Shown here piece by piece: positions 33,217 to 41,624 of a stretch of DNA of 64,000 nt (the first letter of the stretch is position 1; each line of letters opens with the position of its first letter). The DNA is taken from the NCBI RefSeq assembly GCF_014203235.1, contig NZ_JACHIN010000004.1, positions 654,817 through 718,816 on the forward strand. Reading direction: 5' to 3'. Made by a program: the position numbers and the translations under genes. The notes below the pieces were generated by a model. That model had not been told where the DNA came from. It did no database searches and was given only the letters and a program-made list of their open reading frames with translations. Source of the DNA: Nonomuraea endophytica (GTDB lineage: Bacteria > Actinomycetota > Actinomycetes > Streptosporangiales > Streptosporangiaceae).

Positions 33217-34760
33217 CGCTCCAGGATCGCCTCCTCGAAGTCCAGCTCCGCCATCATCCGGCGCATCACCTCGTCGTCGATACGCCGCTCGTTGCGCAGC
33301 CTGACGAACACCTCGCGCTCGGCCGCCACCATGTCGCCGCGCAGCCGCCGGTACAGGGCGCTCGGCGTCTCCGAGCCGTCCTGGGCGGTGCCGCCACCGA
33401 GCCGCTCCCACGCCGACATGGCCCGCCGCTCGGTCTTCTGGCGCAGCTGGCCGACGACGTCCAGGGTGATCTCGTCCATCTCGTCGTCCGGCGGGAGCTG
33501 CCGGTTCAGGGCGTCGAGGCCGGCCTGGATGGCGGCCTGCTTGGCGGCGGCCTCGCCGAGGTTGTCCTCGTAGACCTCGTTCTCGCTGGTCACCCTGAGG
33601 CGGCGGATCAGGGCGGGGAAGGTCAGCCCCTGCACGAGCAGCGTCCCGATGACCGTGGTGAACGTCAGGAAGATCATCAGGTCCTTGCCCTCGAACCCCT
33701 CCGGGATGGCGAAGGCGGCGGCCAGCGAGACCACGCCGCGCATGCCGGCCCAGCCCACGATCACCACGTTCGGCCAGGGCGGCCGGGACCTCTGCAGGTA
33801 GGAAGTGGGAATGACCCACACGAAACGGGCCAGCACGGCCGCCGCGAACACCGCCAGCGCGTACCCGGCCAGCTGCCAGCCGGTGTATTCCTTCGGGATC
33901 ACGTACGTGAGCTGCAGCCCGATGAGCGCGAAGACGATCGTCTCCAGGAAGAAGTCCACCATCTTCCACACGCCGGAGGCGACCAGCCGGGTGCCGAACC
34001 CCTGCCGGTGCATCCGCGCACCCAGATACAGGCCGACGATCACCACCGAGATCACCCCGGAGGCGTGCACCATCTCGGCGACCAGGTAGGCGCCGAACGG
34101 GATCATCAGCATGATCGTGTTCTCGACCAGCGCGTCCTTCAGCCGGGGCAGCAGCCACCCGAACGCCAGCGCCAGCGCCACGCCGATGACCACGCCCACC
34201 ACCGACGCGTACAAGAACTGCCCCACGGCCCCGGTCAGCTGGAAGACCGTGCCGGTGGCCGCGCCGATCGCCACCCGGTACGCGGTCAGCGCGGTCGCGT
34301 CGTTGAACAGGCTCTCGCCGATGAGGATCGTCAGCGTACGGCGCGGCAGCCCCAGCCGGCGCGCCACCGCGACGGCGGCGACCGCGTCCGGCGGGGCGAT
34401 GATCGCGCCCAGGGCGAAGGCGGCGGCCATCGGCAGCGCCGGGATCAGCAGGTGCACCACGAACCCGACCACGACCATCGTGAACAGCACCAGCCCGACC
34501 GACAGCAGCGCGACCGGCCTGGTCACCTCGCGCAGGCGCAGGTAGGAGCTGTCGAGGGCGGCCGAGTAGAGCAGCGGCGGCAGGAAGATCAGCAGCACGA
34601 CCTCGGAGTCGAGCGGCACCGGCGGCACCATCAGCGAGGCGATCAGCCCGGCCAGCACCAGCAGCAGCGGTGCCGGCCAGCCCCTGCGCCTGGCGACGGC
34701 GGCCACCAGGAGCGCGCCCGCGGCGACGAGCAGCAGGCGCAGGGCCATCTCCGGGTTCAC
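33213..34760 (-). CDS. CPA1-family Na+/H+ antiporter (NhaP/NhaK-like)
   Basis: A 515-residue polytopic transporter with about 12 helices. The CPA1 core motif is visible as GESLFNDATALTAYRVA, with Asn-Asp in the membrane, and the later VGWAGMRGVVSLAAAFAIP carries the conserved Arg. A hydrophilic C-terminal tail of ~110 residues (EVYEDNLGEAAAKQA onward) is likely a cytoplasmic regulatory domain. It exchanges monovalent cations for protons and complements the Mrp system elsewhere in the window. The GTG at 34760 has a GAGGAGG ribosome site 5 nt upstream. The gene overlaps the end of the convergent kinase gene by 4 nt. A short palindrome lies just upstream. Confidence 0.93.
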   Translation of the reverse strand: MNPEMALRLLLVAAGALLVAAVARRRGWPAPLLLVLAGLIASLMVPPVPLDSEVVLLIFLPPLLYSAALDSSYLRLREVTRPVALLSVGLVLFTMVVVGFVVHLLIPALPMAAAFALGAIIAPPDAVAAVAVARRLGLPRRTLTILIGESLFNDATALTAYRVAIGAATGTVFQLTGAVGQFLYASVVGVVIGVALALAFGWLLPRLKDALVENTIMLMIPFGAYLVAEMVHASGVISVVIVGLYLGARMHRQGFGTRLVASGVWKMVDFFLETIVFALIGLQLTYVIPKEYTGWQLAGYALAVFAAAVLARFVWVIPTSYLQRSRPPWPNVVIVGWAGMRGVVSLAAAFAIPEGFEGKDLMIFLTFTTVIGTLLVQGLTFPALIRRLRVTSENEVYEDNLGEAAAKQAAIQAGLDALNRQLPPDDEMDEITLDVVGQLRQKTERRAMSAWERLGGGTAQDGSETPSALYRRLRGDMVAAEREVFVRLRNERRIDDEVMRRMMAELDFEEAILER

Positions 34761-34782
34761 GGGAGCCTCCTCGGAACGGGCG

Positions 34783-34800
34783 GTGACAACGCTGTGTCAC
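34783..34800. promoter_or_regulatory. Perfect 6-bp palindrome (GTGACA-N6-TGTCAC) upstream of CPA1 antiporter
   Basis: The two arms at 34783-34788 and 34795-34800 are exact reverse complements, 23-40 nt upstream of the antiporter start. It is a plausible repressor or activator site. It is not the CRP consensus, and the regulator is unknown. Confidence 0.35.
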
Positions 34801-34857
34801 AAGGCATGATGCCCGATCAGGAGGCTCTTGCGGATCTCCGCGCCCACGCGCCGCGGA

Positions 34858-36069
34858 TCACCACTCGCGCCGGTCGCCCCGGTCGTCGTACTGCTGCTCG
34901 GGGCGCAGCCGCTCGCCCGTGGAGAACATCGGATCGCCGACGTAGGGCCGGGTGATCTCGGGGTCGGGGTGATGCGGCGGCACCGGGTTGCTCAGGGCCA
35001 GCAGCGGGTCCACCGGGTTGGCCGGGGCCTGGTAGGGCTGGTGGTCGCCCGAGTGGTAGTCCTGCTGGGCGCGCCTTCCGGCGCCGGGGATGCCGTGCAT
35101 GGGCGTGCCGAGCCCGGCCGTGCCCTGGCCGCGTTCACGCTGGTGCTGTGGTTGCTGCTGGTAGGCGGCGGGTGCCGCGTGCTGGCCGGTCGTGTACGGG
35201 TCCGGCTGCGGGGTGTATTGCTGGTTCGTCTGGTAGGAACCGCCGTGCTGCTGCTGGTACGGCTCGGCCGCCTGCGACGGGAAACCCAGCGGGTCGGTGG
35301 ACAGCGGGGCCTGCCGGTGGCGGGACTCGGTGCCGGGCAACTGGTAGAACGGGTCGGCCTGGGCGGCTGGCTCGGCGTACTGGGGGCCGGTGAAGGGCTG
35401 CTTGACCGGCTGGGTCTGGTCGGGGTGGTAGCCGGACCGATCGCCATAGTGCTGGTCGCCATACTGCTGGTCGCCGTACTGCTGCTGATCGCCGTATTTC
35501 TGCTGGTCGCCGTAGGCGGGTGTGTCGTTGTACAGCGGCGTGTCGTTGTAGGCGGGCTGCTGGTCGGCATAGGACGGCTGGTCGCCGTAGGCGGGGCGCT
35601 GCTCGCCGTACCCCGGGATGGGCATCTCGCGCGGCGGGGTGGTGTCGTAGGAGGCCACCAGCTTGTCCGGCGGCGCGGGAGCTCCCCTGGCCACCAGGAC
35701 GTCGTTGGGCGACAGCGCCGCGGTCGGGCGCTCGTCGGCCTGGGCCTGGGAGTAGTGCGGTGGCTGCGGGAGCCCGCTCTCCGGTGGGCGGTGGTATTGC
35801 CCGGTGCCGGGGATCACCTCGGGGTCGTGCGCGGGCACGGCGGGCTGCTCGCCCGTCGCCTCCGCGAAACCCTCGTCGAGGGTGTCGAGCAGGCGCCCGA
35901 CGTCGTCCATGGGCATGCGGAAGGAGGCCGTGCACATCTCCCCACGCCATAGGCTGAGAACGAGCGTTCCCTCGTGCCAGGTGACCCGGAGACACCGCTC
36001 CTGACCTCGCGCATCGAAGAACACCTCGCCGAACGACGGCAACGGGACAACTTCCGACATGGCAGACAT
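34858..36069 (-). CDS. Hypothetical protein with Q/Y/P-rich low-complexity tail
   Basis: A 403-residue protein in two parts. Residues 1-75 look folded: VPLPSFGEVFFDARGQERCLRV, then LVLSLWRGEMCTASFRM and a helical DDVGRLLDTLDEGFAEA. Residues ~80-403 are low-complexity, rich in Pro, Gln, Tyr, Gly, Asp and His, with tandem YGDQ-like repeats at ~153-214 and a second Gln/His/Pro-rich part further on. No signal peptide, helix or enzyme motif is visible. Either ATG at 36069 or 36060 is possible; neither has a strong Shine-Dalgarno. It is divergent from the DinG helicase gene, with 229 nt between. The composition is that of an intrinsically disordered or condensate-forming protein; the function is unknown. 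Confidence 0.8.
   Translation of the reverse strand: MSAMSEVVPLPSFGEVFFDARGQERCLRVTWHEGTLVLSLWRGEMCTASFRMPMDDVGRLLDTLDEGFAEATGEQPAVPAHDPEVIPGTGQYHRPPESGLPQPPHYSQAQADERPTAALSPNDVLVARGAPAPPDKLVASYDTTPPREMPIPGYGEQRPAYGDQPSYADQQPAYNDTPLYNDTPAYGDQQKYGDQQQYGDQQYGDQHYGDRSGYHPDQTQPVKQPFTGPQYAEPAAQADPFYQLPGTESRHRQAPLSTDPLGFPSQAAEPYQQQHGGSYQTNQQYTPQPDPYTTGQHAAPAAYQQQPQHQRERGQGTAGLGTPMHGIPGAGRRAQQDYHSGDHQPYQAPANPVDPLLALSNPVPPHHPDPEITRPYVGDPMFSTGERLRPEQQYDDRGDRREW
35428..35613 (-). repeat. Repeats encoding YGDQ-type units
   Basis: Within the hypothetical protein, residues ~153-214 repeat Y-G-D-Q or Y-x-D units about ten times (GYGEQ, YGDQP, YADQQ, YNDTP, YGDQQ). Unit length varies from 4 to 8 residues. 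The DNA repeats the corresponding short motif. Confidence 0.85.
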
Positions 36070-36286
36070 ACTGCTTTAACCAGCCTTTATTCGTCCACTC
36101 AACCCCGGAAAACCCTACTGAACCGGCCGACCCAAACCCACCGCAACCCCCTCTGATCACGATAGGAAGATCTTTCTTGACCGGTTGGGATTCCGACCGC
36201 AAGTGTGCCATGCGAGATGCCCGACCGGTTCGCTAACGCCGGGATGCGTCCGCTCGATCACTCCCCGACTACCCCGGAAATGCCGG

Positions 36287-36292
36287 TAGCTT
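36287..36292 (+). promoter_or_regulatory. TANNNT -10-like box before helicase GTG
   Basis: TAGCTT ends 6 nt before the GTG at 36299, and no Shine-Dalgarno is present. The 229-nt region between this gene and the divergent low-complexity gene otherwise holds a TTGACC at 36177 and no recognised gene. Confidence 0.4.
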
Positions 36293-36298
36293 TGTGGG

Positions 36299-38272
36299 GT
36301 GCCGGACTCCCATCTGCCCCCAGTCGAAGAGCTTCTCAGCGCCGCCGTCACCGCTCTCGGGGGGAGCGAGCGGGCAGGTCAGATCCAGATGGTGCAGGCG
36401 GTCCAGCGGGCCATCGACACCGAGGAGCACGTGGCCGTCCAGGCGGGCACCGGCACCGGAAAGTCGCTGGCCTACCTGGTGCCCTCGATCCGGCACGCCA
36501 TGGGCACCGACTCCCCCGTCGTCGTCTCCACCGCCACGATCGCGCTGCAGCGCCAGCTCGTCGACCGCGACCTGCCCCGGCTGGCCGAGACGCTGGCCAA
36601 GGAGCTGCCCCACGAGCCGTCGTTCGCGATACTCAAGGGCCGGCGCAACTACCTGTGCCGCTACAAGGCCACCGCCGGCTGGCCGGAAGAGGACGAGCAG
36701 GACCAGCTCTTCGACCCGCGCGACGTCAGCGCCACCGGCCGGATGGTCCAGCGCATCCAGGAATGGGCGGAGGAGACCGAGACCGGCGACCGCGACGAGC
36801 TCGTGCCCGGCGTCAGCGAGCAGGCCTGGCGGCAGTTCTCGGTGAGCGCCCAGGAGTGCCTGGGCGCCCAGCGCTGCCCCAGCGGCGCCGAGTGCTTCGC
36901 CGAGATGGCCAGGGCCCGCGCCGGCGAGGTCGACGTCGTCGTCACCAACCACGCGCTGCTGGCCATCGACGCCATGGGCGAGATCCCGGTGCTGCCCGAG
37001 CACGAGGTCGTGGTCGTGGACGAGGCCCACGAGCTTGTCGACCGGGTCACCTCCGTGGTCACCGCCGAGCTGTCGGAGGCGTCGGTCTCGCTGGCCGTGC
37101 GCCGCGTGGCCCGCCTGATCGACCAGCCGGTCTCCGACCAGCTCATGGAGGCGGGCGAGGATCTCAAGGCGCTGCTGGCCGCGGCGCCCGCCGGCCGTAT
37201 CGACGAACTGCCCGAGGTGCTCGGCCTGACGCTCGCGCTCGTGCGCGACTCGGCAGCGCGCTGCGTGACCGCGATGGGCCCGCGCGGCGCCGACAAGGAC
37301 GACCCGGAGCGCGCCGGGCAGCGCAAGGCCGCGTTCAACGCGCTCGACGAGGTCCACGACACCGCCGTACGCATGCTGGAGGCCTACGGCCACGCCGGCG
37401 AGGAGGACCGCGCCGAGGTCGTCTGGCTGGAGGACGGCACCGACCGCCGCCCGCCCGTCCTGCGCGTCGCGCCGCTCAACGTCGGCGGCATGCTGCGCGA
37501 CAAGCTCTTCGGCGAGCGCACGGTCGTGCTCACCTCCGCCACGCTCGCGCTCGGCGGCACGTTCGACGGCATGGCGCGGCAGTGGGGCCTGACCGACGAC
37601 AAGGGCTGGAACGGCCTGGACGTCGGCTCCCCCTTCGACCATCCCCGCGCCGGGATCCTCTACGTCGCCAAGCACCTGCCGCAGCCCGGCCGCGACGGCC
37701 TGCCGCAGCAATACCTCGACGAGATCACCGAGCTGATCGAGGCGGCCGGCGGGCGCACGCTGGGGCTGTTCTCCTCGATGCGCGCCGCGAAGGCCGCCAC
37801 CGAGGCGCTGAGGGAGCGGCTGGACGTGCCGCTGCTGTGCCAGGGGGACGACTCGACGATGCTGCTGGTGAAGCAGTTCGCGGAATCCGAGCCGACCTGC
37901 CTGTTCGGCACGCTGTCGCTGTGGCAGGGCGTCGACGTCCCCGGCCCTTCGCTGCGGCTGGTCATCATCGACCGCGTGCCGTTCCCGCGCCCGGACGACC
38001 CGCTGACCTCGGCCCGCCAGCGCCACGTGCAGGCGCGCGGCGGCAACGGCTTCATGACGGTGGCGGCCACGCACGCGGCCCTGCTGCTCGCCCAGGGGAC
38101 GGGGCGGCTGCTGCGCTCCATGGACGACAAGGGCGTGGTGGCCGTCCTCGACCCCCGCCTCGCCACCGCCCGCTACAGCGGCTTCCTCCTCGGCTCGCTT
38201 CCCCCCTTCTGGCGCACCACCGACCCGGCCGTCCCTCGTGCCGCCCTTAAGCGTCTGTCTGGTCTTTCTTAG
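36299..38272 (+). CDS. DinG/XPD-like ATP-dependent helicase
   Basis: A 657-residue superfamily-2 helicase. Motif I is AGTGTGKS (residues 49-56), and motif II DEAH sits near residue 241 in VVVVDEAHELVD. Later motifs include LTSATLALGG, SLWQGVDVPGPSLRLVIIDRVPF and the Gln/Arg-type motif VI equivalent TGRLLRS. Cysteines near residues 120 and 180-195 (CRYK, ECLGAQRC, AECF) are placed to hold the Fe-S cluster of XPD/DinG proteins. This class unwinds DNA 5'-3', including R-loops and G-quadruplexes. It lacks an N-terminal exonuclease domain. The GTG at 36299 precedes a sensible N-terminus (MPDSHLPPVEELL). Confidence 0.93.
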   Translation: MPDSHLPPVEELLSAAVTALGGSERAGQIQMVQAVQRAIDTEEHVAVQAGTGTGKSLAYLVPSIRHAMGTDSPVVVSTATIALQRQLVDRDLPRLAETLAKELPHEPSFAILKGRRNYLCRYKATAGWPEEDEQDQLFDPRDVSATGRMVQRIQEWAEETETGDRDELVPGVSEQAWRQFSVSAQECLGAQRCPSGAECFAEMARARAGEVDVVVTNHALLAIDAMGEIPVLPEHEVVVVDEAHELVDRVTSVVTAELSEASVSLAVRRVARLIDQPVSDQLMEAGEDLKALLAAAPAGRIDELPEVLGLTLALVRDSAARCVTAMGPRGADKDDPERAGQRKAAFNALDEVHDTAVRMLEAYGHAGEEDRAEVVWLEDGTDRRPPVLRVAPLNVGGMLRDKLFGERTVVLTSATLALGGTFDGMARQWGLTDDKGWNGLDVGSPFDHPRAGILYVAKHLPQPGRDGLPQQYLDEITELIEAAGGRTLGLFSSMRAAKAATEALRERLDVPLLCQGDDSTMLLVKQFAESEPTCLFGTLSLWQGVDVPGPSLRLVIIDRVPFPRPDDPLTSARQRHVQARGGNGFMTVAATHAALLLAQGTGRLLRSMDDKGVVAVLDPRLATARYSGFLLGSLPPFWRTTDPAVPRAALKRLSGLS

Positions 38273-38279
38273 GTTCTAT

Positions 38280-38385
38280 CCGTTACGGCGGGCCGCCCCA
38301 CCCGGCTTAGCTCTTTCTCCGTTACGGCGGGCCGCCCCACCCGGCTTAGCTCTTTCTCTGTTACGGCGGGCCGCCCCACCCGCCA
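38280..38385. repeat. Three tandem 39-bp repeats
   Basis: Units start at 38280, 38319 and 38358 with an exact 39-bp period. Each contains GTTACGGCGGGCCGCCCCACCC; the first two continue through GGCTTAGCTCTTTCT, and the third copy is partial. They begin 8 nt after the helicase stop codon. Confidence 0.9.
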
Positions 38386-38460
38386 CCCGCCGATGTGCGC
38401 GGGCGCAGATCGGGGGGATCGCTTCTCACGTCGGACGACTGACCACCGTCACGGCGCCCA

Positions 38461-38540
38461 GTTGGCACGCGCCCGGGCACCCCACCCTGCTGGCACGCGC
38501 CCGGCATCCTGCTCAGCTGGGACACGCCCGGGCCTCCTGG
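38461..38540. repeat. Three degenerate ~27-bp repeats
   Basis: Units at 38461-38488, 38489-38515 and 38516-38540 each begin G(t/c)TGG(c)AC(g)CGCCCGG and end in a C/T-rich tail. Period shrinks from 28 to 25 bp. Confidence 0.7.
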
Positions 38541-38691
38541 CCTGTTGCAGGGGTCAGGGCATCTGCAGGGGCGAGGCGCTTGGGGTGACGCGGTGCGCTT
38601 CGGGGTGGCAGGGCCTGGCTGCCGGGGGTTTGTGGACGGCTGAGGGTGTGCTGGGGGTGTTTGGGTGGCATTGCCTGGGAGGCGGGGCGTG

Positions 38692-38725
38692 GTGGTGGCG
38701 GCGTCCGCCCCGACGCCGCCACCAC
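38692..38725. other. Perfect 14-bp hairpin in gene-free region
   Basis: GTGGTGGCGGCGTC (38692-38705) and GACGCCGCCACCAC (38712-38725) flank a 6-nt loop. No T-run follows on either strand. It is about 420 nt past the helicase stop and about 107 nt from the SGNH stop, and could act as a bidirectional terminator or structured RNA. Confidence 0.6.
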
Positions 38726-38831
38726 GCTCCCTCGGTCAGCACGGTTCGAGTCAGGCACGTCGCCGTGCTCTGGCCCTCCGGTCCCGACGGGAAGACCCTA
38801 GGAGATGGCGCTTTTGATTGGCTTTTTTGGC

Positions 38832-39590
38832 CTACAACCAGGGCGTCAGGTCGGGGCGTTTGGGGAGGACGCCGTCGCCCGAGCTGGTTCCGCGCAGGCG
38901 GCGGGTGACCCAGGGCATCAGGTGCTCCCTGATCCACTGGGCGTCCTCGCGGCGTTTGGCACGTGGGTCGAGGGCGCGTTCCGGCCACTCCTTCTGCCAC
39001 GACTCGTCGAACGGCACCCCGAGCACGTCCAGGACCCGGGCGGCGACCAGGCGGTGACCGTCCTCGTTCATGTGGAGACGGTCAGCGCTCCATGCCCGCC
39101 AGTCGCGCAGCCCCTGCATGGACCACTGGTCGACCAGGCGGCAGCCGTACAGGTCGGAGATGGAACGTACGTGCAGGTAGAAGACGGCGAACTTGCCGCG
39201 CATGTGGCGCATCAGCGGGGTGTCGCGCGGGTCGACACCCGTGAACAGCAGGACGTCGGCGCCGGCCGCGCGCAGGGTGCGGGCGGCGGCGGCGAGCTTC
39301 TTGGCCATCGTGTCGGGGTCGCTGCCGGGACGCAGCAGGTCGTTGCCGCCCGCGCACAGGCTGACCAGGTCGGGAGCCATCTCGGCGGCGATCGGGACCT
39401 GCTCGGCGACGATCTGGTCCATCAGCTTGCCGCGGACGGCGAGGTTGGCGTACCGGAAGGCCGGGTGGTCCACGGCGAGGCGCTCGGCCACCCGGTCGGC
39501 CCAGCCTCGGTAGTGGCCGTTGGCGCCGGGGTCGTTCAGGCCTTCGGTGAAGCTGTCGCCGAGCGCGACGAAAGAGCCGTAGTGCCGCAT
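38832..39590 (-). CDS. SGNH/GDSL-family hydrolase
   Basis: A 252-residue esterase/lipase of the SGNH fold. Block I is GDSFTEG (residues 11-17, Ser13 nucleophile), followed by an Asn-containing AVRGK block, GGND as block III, and a C-terminal block V of the D-x-x-H type in SADRLHMNEDGH. No signal peptide is seen, so it is probably cytoplasmic. The ATG at 39590 shares one base with the aroQ stop (TAATG), so it is translationally coupled to the shikimate genes. Substrate is unknown. The ~30 C-terminal residues (RRLRGTSSGDGVLPKRP) are basic and probably disordered. Confidence 0.92.
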   Translation of the reverse strand: MRHYGSFVALGDSFTEGLNDPGANGHYRGWADRVAERLAVDHPAFRYANLAVRGKLMDQIVAEQVPIAAEMAPDLVSLCAGGNDLLRPGSDPDTMAKKLAAAARTLRAAGADVLLFTGVDPRDTPLMRHMRGKFAVFYLHVRSISDLYGCRLVDQWSMQGLRDWRAWSADRLHMNEDGHRLVAARVLDVLGVPFDESWQKEWPERALDPRAKRREDAQWIREHLMPWVTRRLRGTSSGDGVLPKRPDLTPWL

Positions 39591-40021
39591 TACTTGCTTG
39601 CCATCTCCATGATCGCGTGCAGGGCGAGGACGTAGGAGCGTAGCCCGAACCCGGCGATCGTGCCGGTCGCCACACCGGCCACCACCGAGTTGTGGCGGAA
39701 CTCCTCGCGTGCCGCGGGGTTGGAGATGTGCACCTCGACCAGCGGCGCGGTGCGCTGGGCTATCGCGTCGCGCAGGCCGTAGGAGTAGTGGGTGAACGCG
39801 GCCGGGTTGAGCACGACCGGGATCTTGCCGTCGGCCGCCTCGTGGATCCAGCCGATCATCGTGGCCTCGTCGTCGGTCTGGCGTACCTCGACCTCGACGC
39901 CGAGCTCCCGGCCGGTGGCCTTGCACAGCTCGGTCAGGTCGGCGAAGGTCTCGGCGCCGTAGACGTCGGGCTCGCGGGTGCCGAGGCGGCGCAGGTTGGG
40001 GCCGTTGAGCACGTAGATCAT
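39590..40021 (-). CDS. aroQ: Type II 3-dehydroquinate dehydratase
   Basis: A 143-residue type II dehydroquinase, normal length. It dehydrates 3-dehydroquinate to 3-dehydroshikimate in aromatic amino-acid biosynthesis. The N-terminal LNGPNLRRLGTREPDVYG carries the active-site Arg and Tyr; NPAAFTHYSYGLRDAI and EVHISNPAAREEFR contain the binding Asn and the catalytic His. The ATG at 40021 overlaps the aroB stop by 4 nt. It sits third after aroK and aroB, as in many actinobacteria, and is followed by the SGNH hydrolase. Confidence 0.96.
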   Translation of the reverse strand: MIYVLNGPNLRRLGTREPDVYGAETFADLTELCKATGRELGVEVEVRQTDDEATMIGWIHEAADGKIPVVLNPAAFTHYSYGLRDAIAQRTAPLVEVHISNPAAREEFRHNSVVAGVATGTIAGFGLRSYVLALHAIMEMASK

Positions 40022-41088
40022 CGGGCGATCTCCTTGTACGCCGCCGCCAGCAGCTCCTCCGCCGGATCCTCCAGGCGGCCCGGCTTGGCCAGGTCGTCCA
40101 GGACGACGAAGCGCTGCTTGGCGCCGCGGTTCTTCTTGTCCAGGCGCATGTGCTCGCGCAGCTCCGGCCAGGCGTCGGCGCGGTAGGCGGTCGGCAGGCC
40201 CACCGAGGTGAGGATGCTCCTGGTCCGTTCGACCAGGTCGGCCCGGCCGGCCAGCCGCGACAGCTCGGCGGCGTACATCATGCCGATGGCCACGGCCTCA
40301 CCGTGGCGCATGAGGTAGTGCTCGTGGCGTTCGATGGCGTGCGCGAGCGTGTGGCCGTAGTTGAGGATCTCGCGCAGCCCCGCCTCGCGCAGGTCGGCGC
40401 CGACGACGTCGGCCTTGACCTGGATCTTGCGCTCGATGAGCTCGCGGGTGTGCTCGCCCTCGGGCCGCGTGGCCGCGTCGGGGTCGTCCTCGATCAGCAT
40501 GAGGATCGTCGGGTCGGCGATGAACCCGCCCTTGATGATCTCGGCCAGGCCGGCCACGTAGTCGGCGCGCGGCATCGACGGCAGCGTCGCCAGGTCGCAC
40601 AGCACGCCGGCGGGCGGCAGGAAGGTGCCGACGAGGTTCTTGCCCTCGGGGGTGTCGATGCCGTTCTTGCCGCCGACCGCGGCGTCGACCATGGCCAGCA
40701 GCGTCGTCGGCACGAGCACGACCTTGATGCCGCGCAGCCACGTGCCCGCGACGAACCCGGCCAGGTCGGTGGTCGCGCCGCCGCCCACGCCGACGACCGC
40801 GTCGGAGCGGGTGACGCCGTAGCGGCCGAACGCCGACCACAGCCCGGCGGCCACCTCGACGCTCTTGGCCTGCTCGCCGTCGGGCACCGGCAGCTCGACC
40901 ACGTCGTAGCCGGCCTTGGTCAGCGCCTCGCAGACCGGGCGGGAGATCTCGGGCAGCGTCGAGGGGTGCACGACCGCGACCGTGCGCACGCCCTCGCCCA
41001 GCAGGCCGGGCAGCTCGCCCAGCACGCCGGCGCCGATGACGACGTCGTAGGGGCTGTCGCCCTTGACGGTGATCCGTCCCACGCTCAT
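40018..41088 (-). CDS. aroB: 3-dehydroquinate synthase
   Basis: A 356-residue enzyme that converts DAHP to 3-dehydroquinate using NAD+ and a divalent metal. The nucleotide-binding GVGGGATTDLAGFVAGT is clear, followed by the PTTLLAMVDAAVGGKNGID stretch. Metal ligands are expected at Glu in AEIIKGGF and at the His residues of NYGHTLAHAIE and RHGEAVAIGM. Length is normal. It overlaps aroK upstream and aroQ downstream by 4 nt each, so the three genes form one coupled unit. No unusual features. Confidence 0.97.
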   Translation of the reverse strand: MSVGRITVKGDSPYDVVIGAGVLGELPGLLGEGVRTVAVVHPSTLPEISRPVCEALTKAGYDVVELPVPDGEQAKSVEVAAGLWSAFGRYGVTRSDAVVGVGGGATTDLAGFVAGTWLRGIKVVLVPTTLLAMVDAAVGGKNGIDTPEGKNLVGTFLPPAGVLCDLATLPSMPRADYVAGLAEIIKGGFIADPTILMLIEDDPDAATRPEGEHTRELIERKIQVKADVVGADLREAGLREILNYGHTLAHAIERHEHYLMRHGEAVAIGMMYAAELSRLAGRADLVERTRSILTSVGLPTAYRADAWPELREHMRLDKKNRGAKQRFVVLDDLAKPGRLEDPAEELLAAAYKEIAR

Positions 41089-41585
41089 GCCCCGAGCCCC
41101 TTCGCGATCTCCTCGACGAGCTCGGCGGGCTCACGCCCGTCGGTGGCGACCGTGAGAACGGCCAGCCGCTCGTAGATCGGGCGCCGGGCCTCCATGAGCT
41201 TCTTCAGCTGGCTGCGCGGGTTGAGCACCAGCAGCGGCCTGGCCGAGGCGAGCCCGACCCGCTGGACCGCGTCGGTCAGCCCCACCTGGAGGTAGACGAC
41301 CGGGTGCCCGGCGAGCAGCTCCTGGGCGTCCTCGCGCAGGATGGCGCCGCCGCCCAGCGACAGCACGCCGTCGTGCTCGGCCAGCGCCGCGCGTACGGCG
41401 GCGAACTCCAGCTCGCGGAAACGCTCCTCGCCGTCCTCGATGAAGATGTCGCTGACCGGCTTGCCGGCGACCGCCTCGACGTCGGCGTCGGTGTCGCGGT
41501 AGCCGACCCCGAGCTTGTCGGCCAGCAACCGGCCGAGGGTGGACTTCCCCGACCCGGGCGGCCCGATGAGAACTGCACGGCTCAT
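41085..41585 (-). CDS. aroK: Shikimate kinase
   Basis: A 166-residue kinase that phosphorylates shikimate at the 3-hydroxyl. The P-loop is GPPGSGKS (residues 8-15), the shikimate-binding region DTDADVEAVAG follows, and a GGGAI motif binds the substrate. The Arg-rich lid PLL..NPRSQLKKL and ERLAV helix are present. The ATG at 41585 is preferred to an ATG at 41606 because the sequence MSRAVLIGPPG starts in the usual place, with GGTGAG six nt upstream. It is 39 nt from aroC and overlaps aroB by 4 nt. Confidence 0.95.
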   Translation of the reverse strand: MSRAVLIGPPGSGKSTLGRLLADKLGVGYRDTDADVEAVAGKPVSDIFIEDGEERFRELEFAAVRAALAEHDGVLSLGGGAILREDAQELLAGHPVVYLQVGLTDAVQRVGLASARPLLVLNPRSQLKKLMEARRPIYERLAVLTVATDGREPAELVEEIAKGLGA

Positions 41586-41624
41586 TGGTCGCTCACCACT
41601 CCTCATTCGCTGCGCCGGGCGCGC

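Larger units (their letters stand above)
38273..38831. other. 559-bp gene-free region with repeats and a hairpin
   Basis: Between convergent helicase and SGNH hydrolase genes. It contains a 39-bp triple repeat (38280-38385), a ~27-bp triple repeat (38461-38540), a G/T-rich stretch on the plus strand (about 38600-38690) and a 14-bp perfect hairpin (38692-38725). Open frames here are low-complexity translations of the repeats without start signals. An AT-rich stretch lies at about 38810-38830. Confidence 0.7.

Noticed and set aside
30844..34800. A 1318-codon minus-strand frame across the kinase gene
   Set aside because: It has low-complexity Arg/Ala/Gly content and spans a well-supported kinase-WD40 gene and most of the antiporter gene in the wrong frame.
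38238..38908. Two plus-strand frames in the gene-free gap
   Set aside because: They translate the 39-bp repeat into RAAPPGLAL-type units and lack ribosome sites or family-like sequence; listed as repeats instead.
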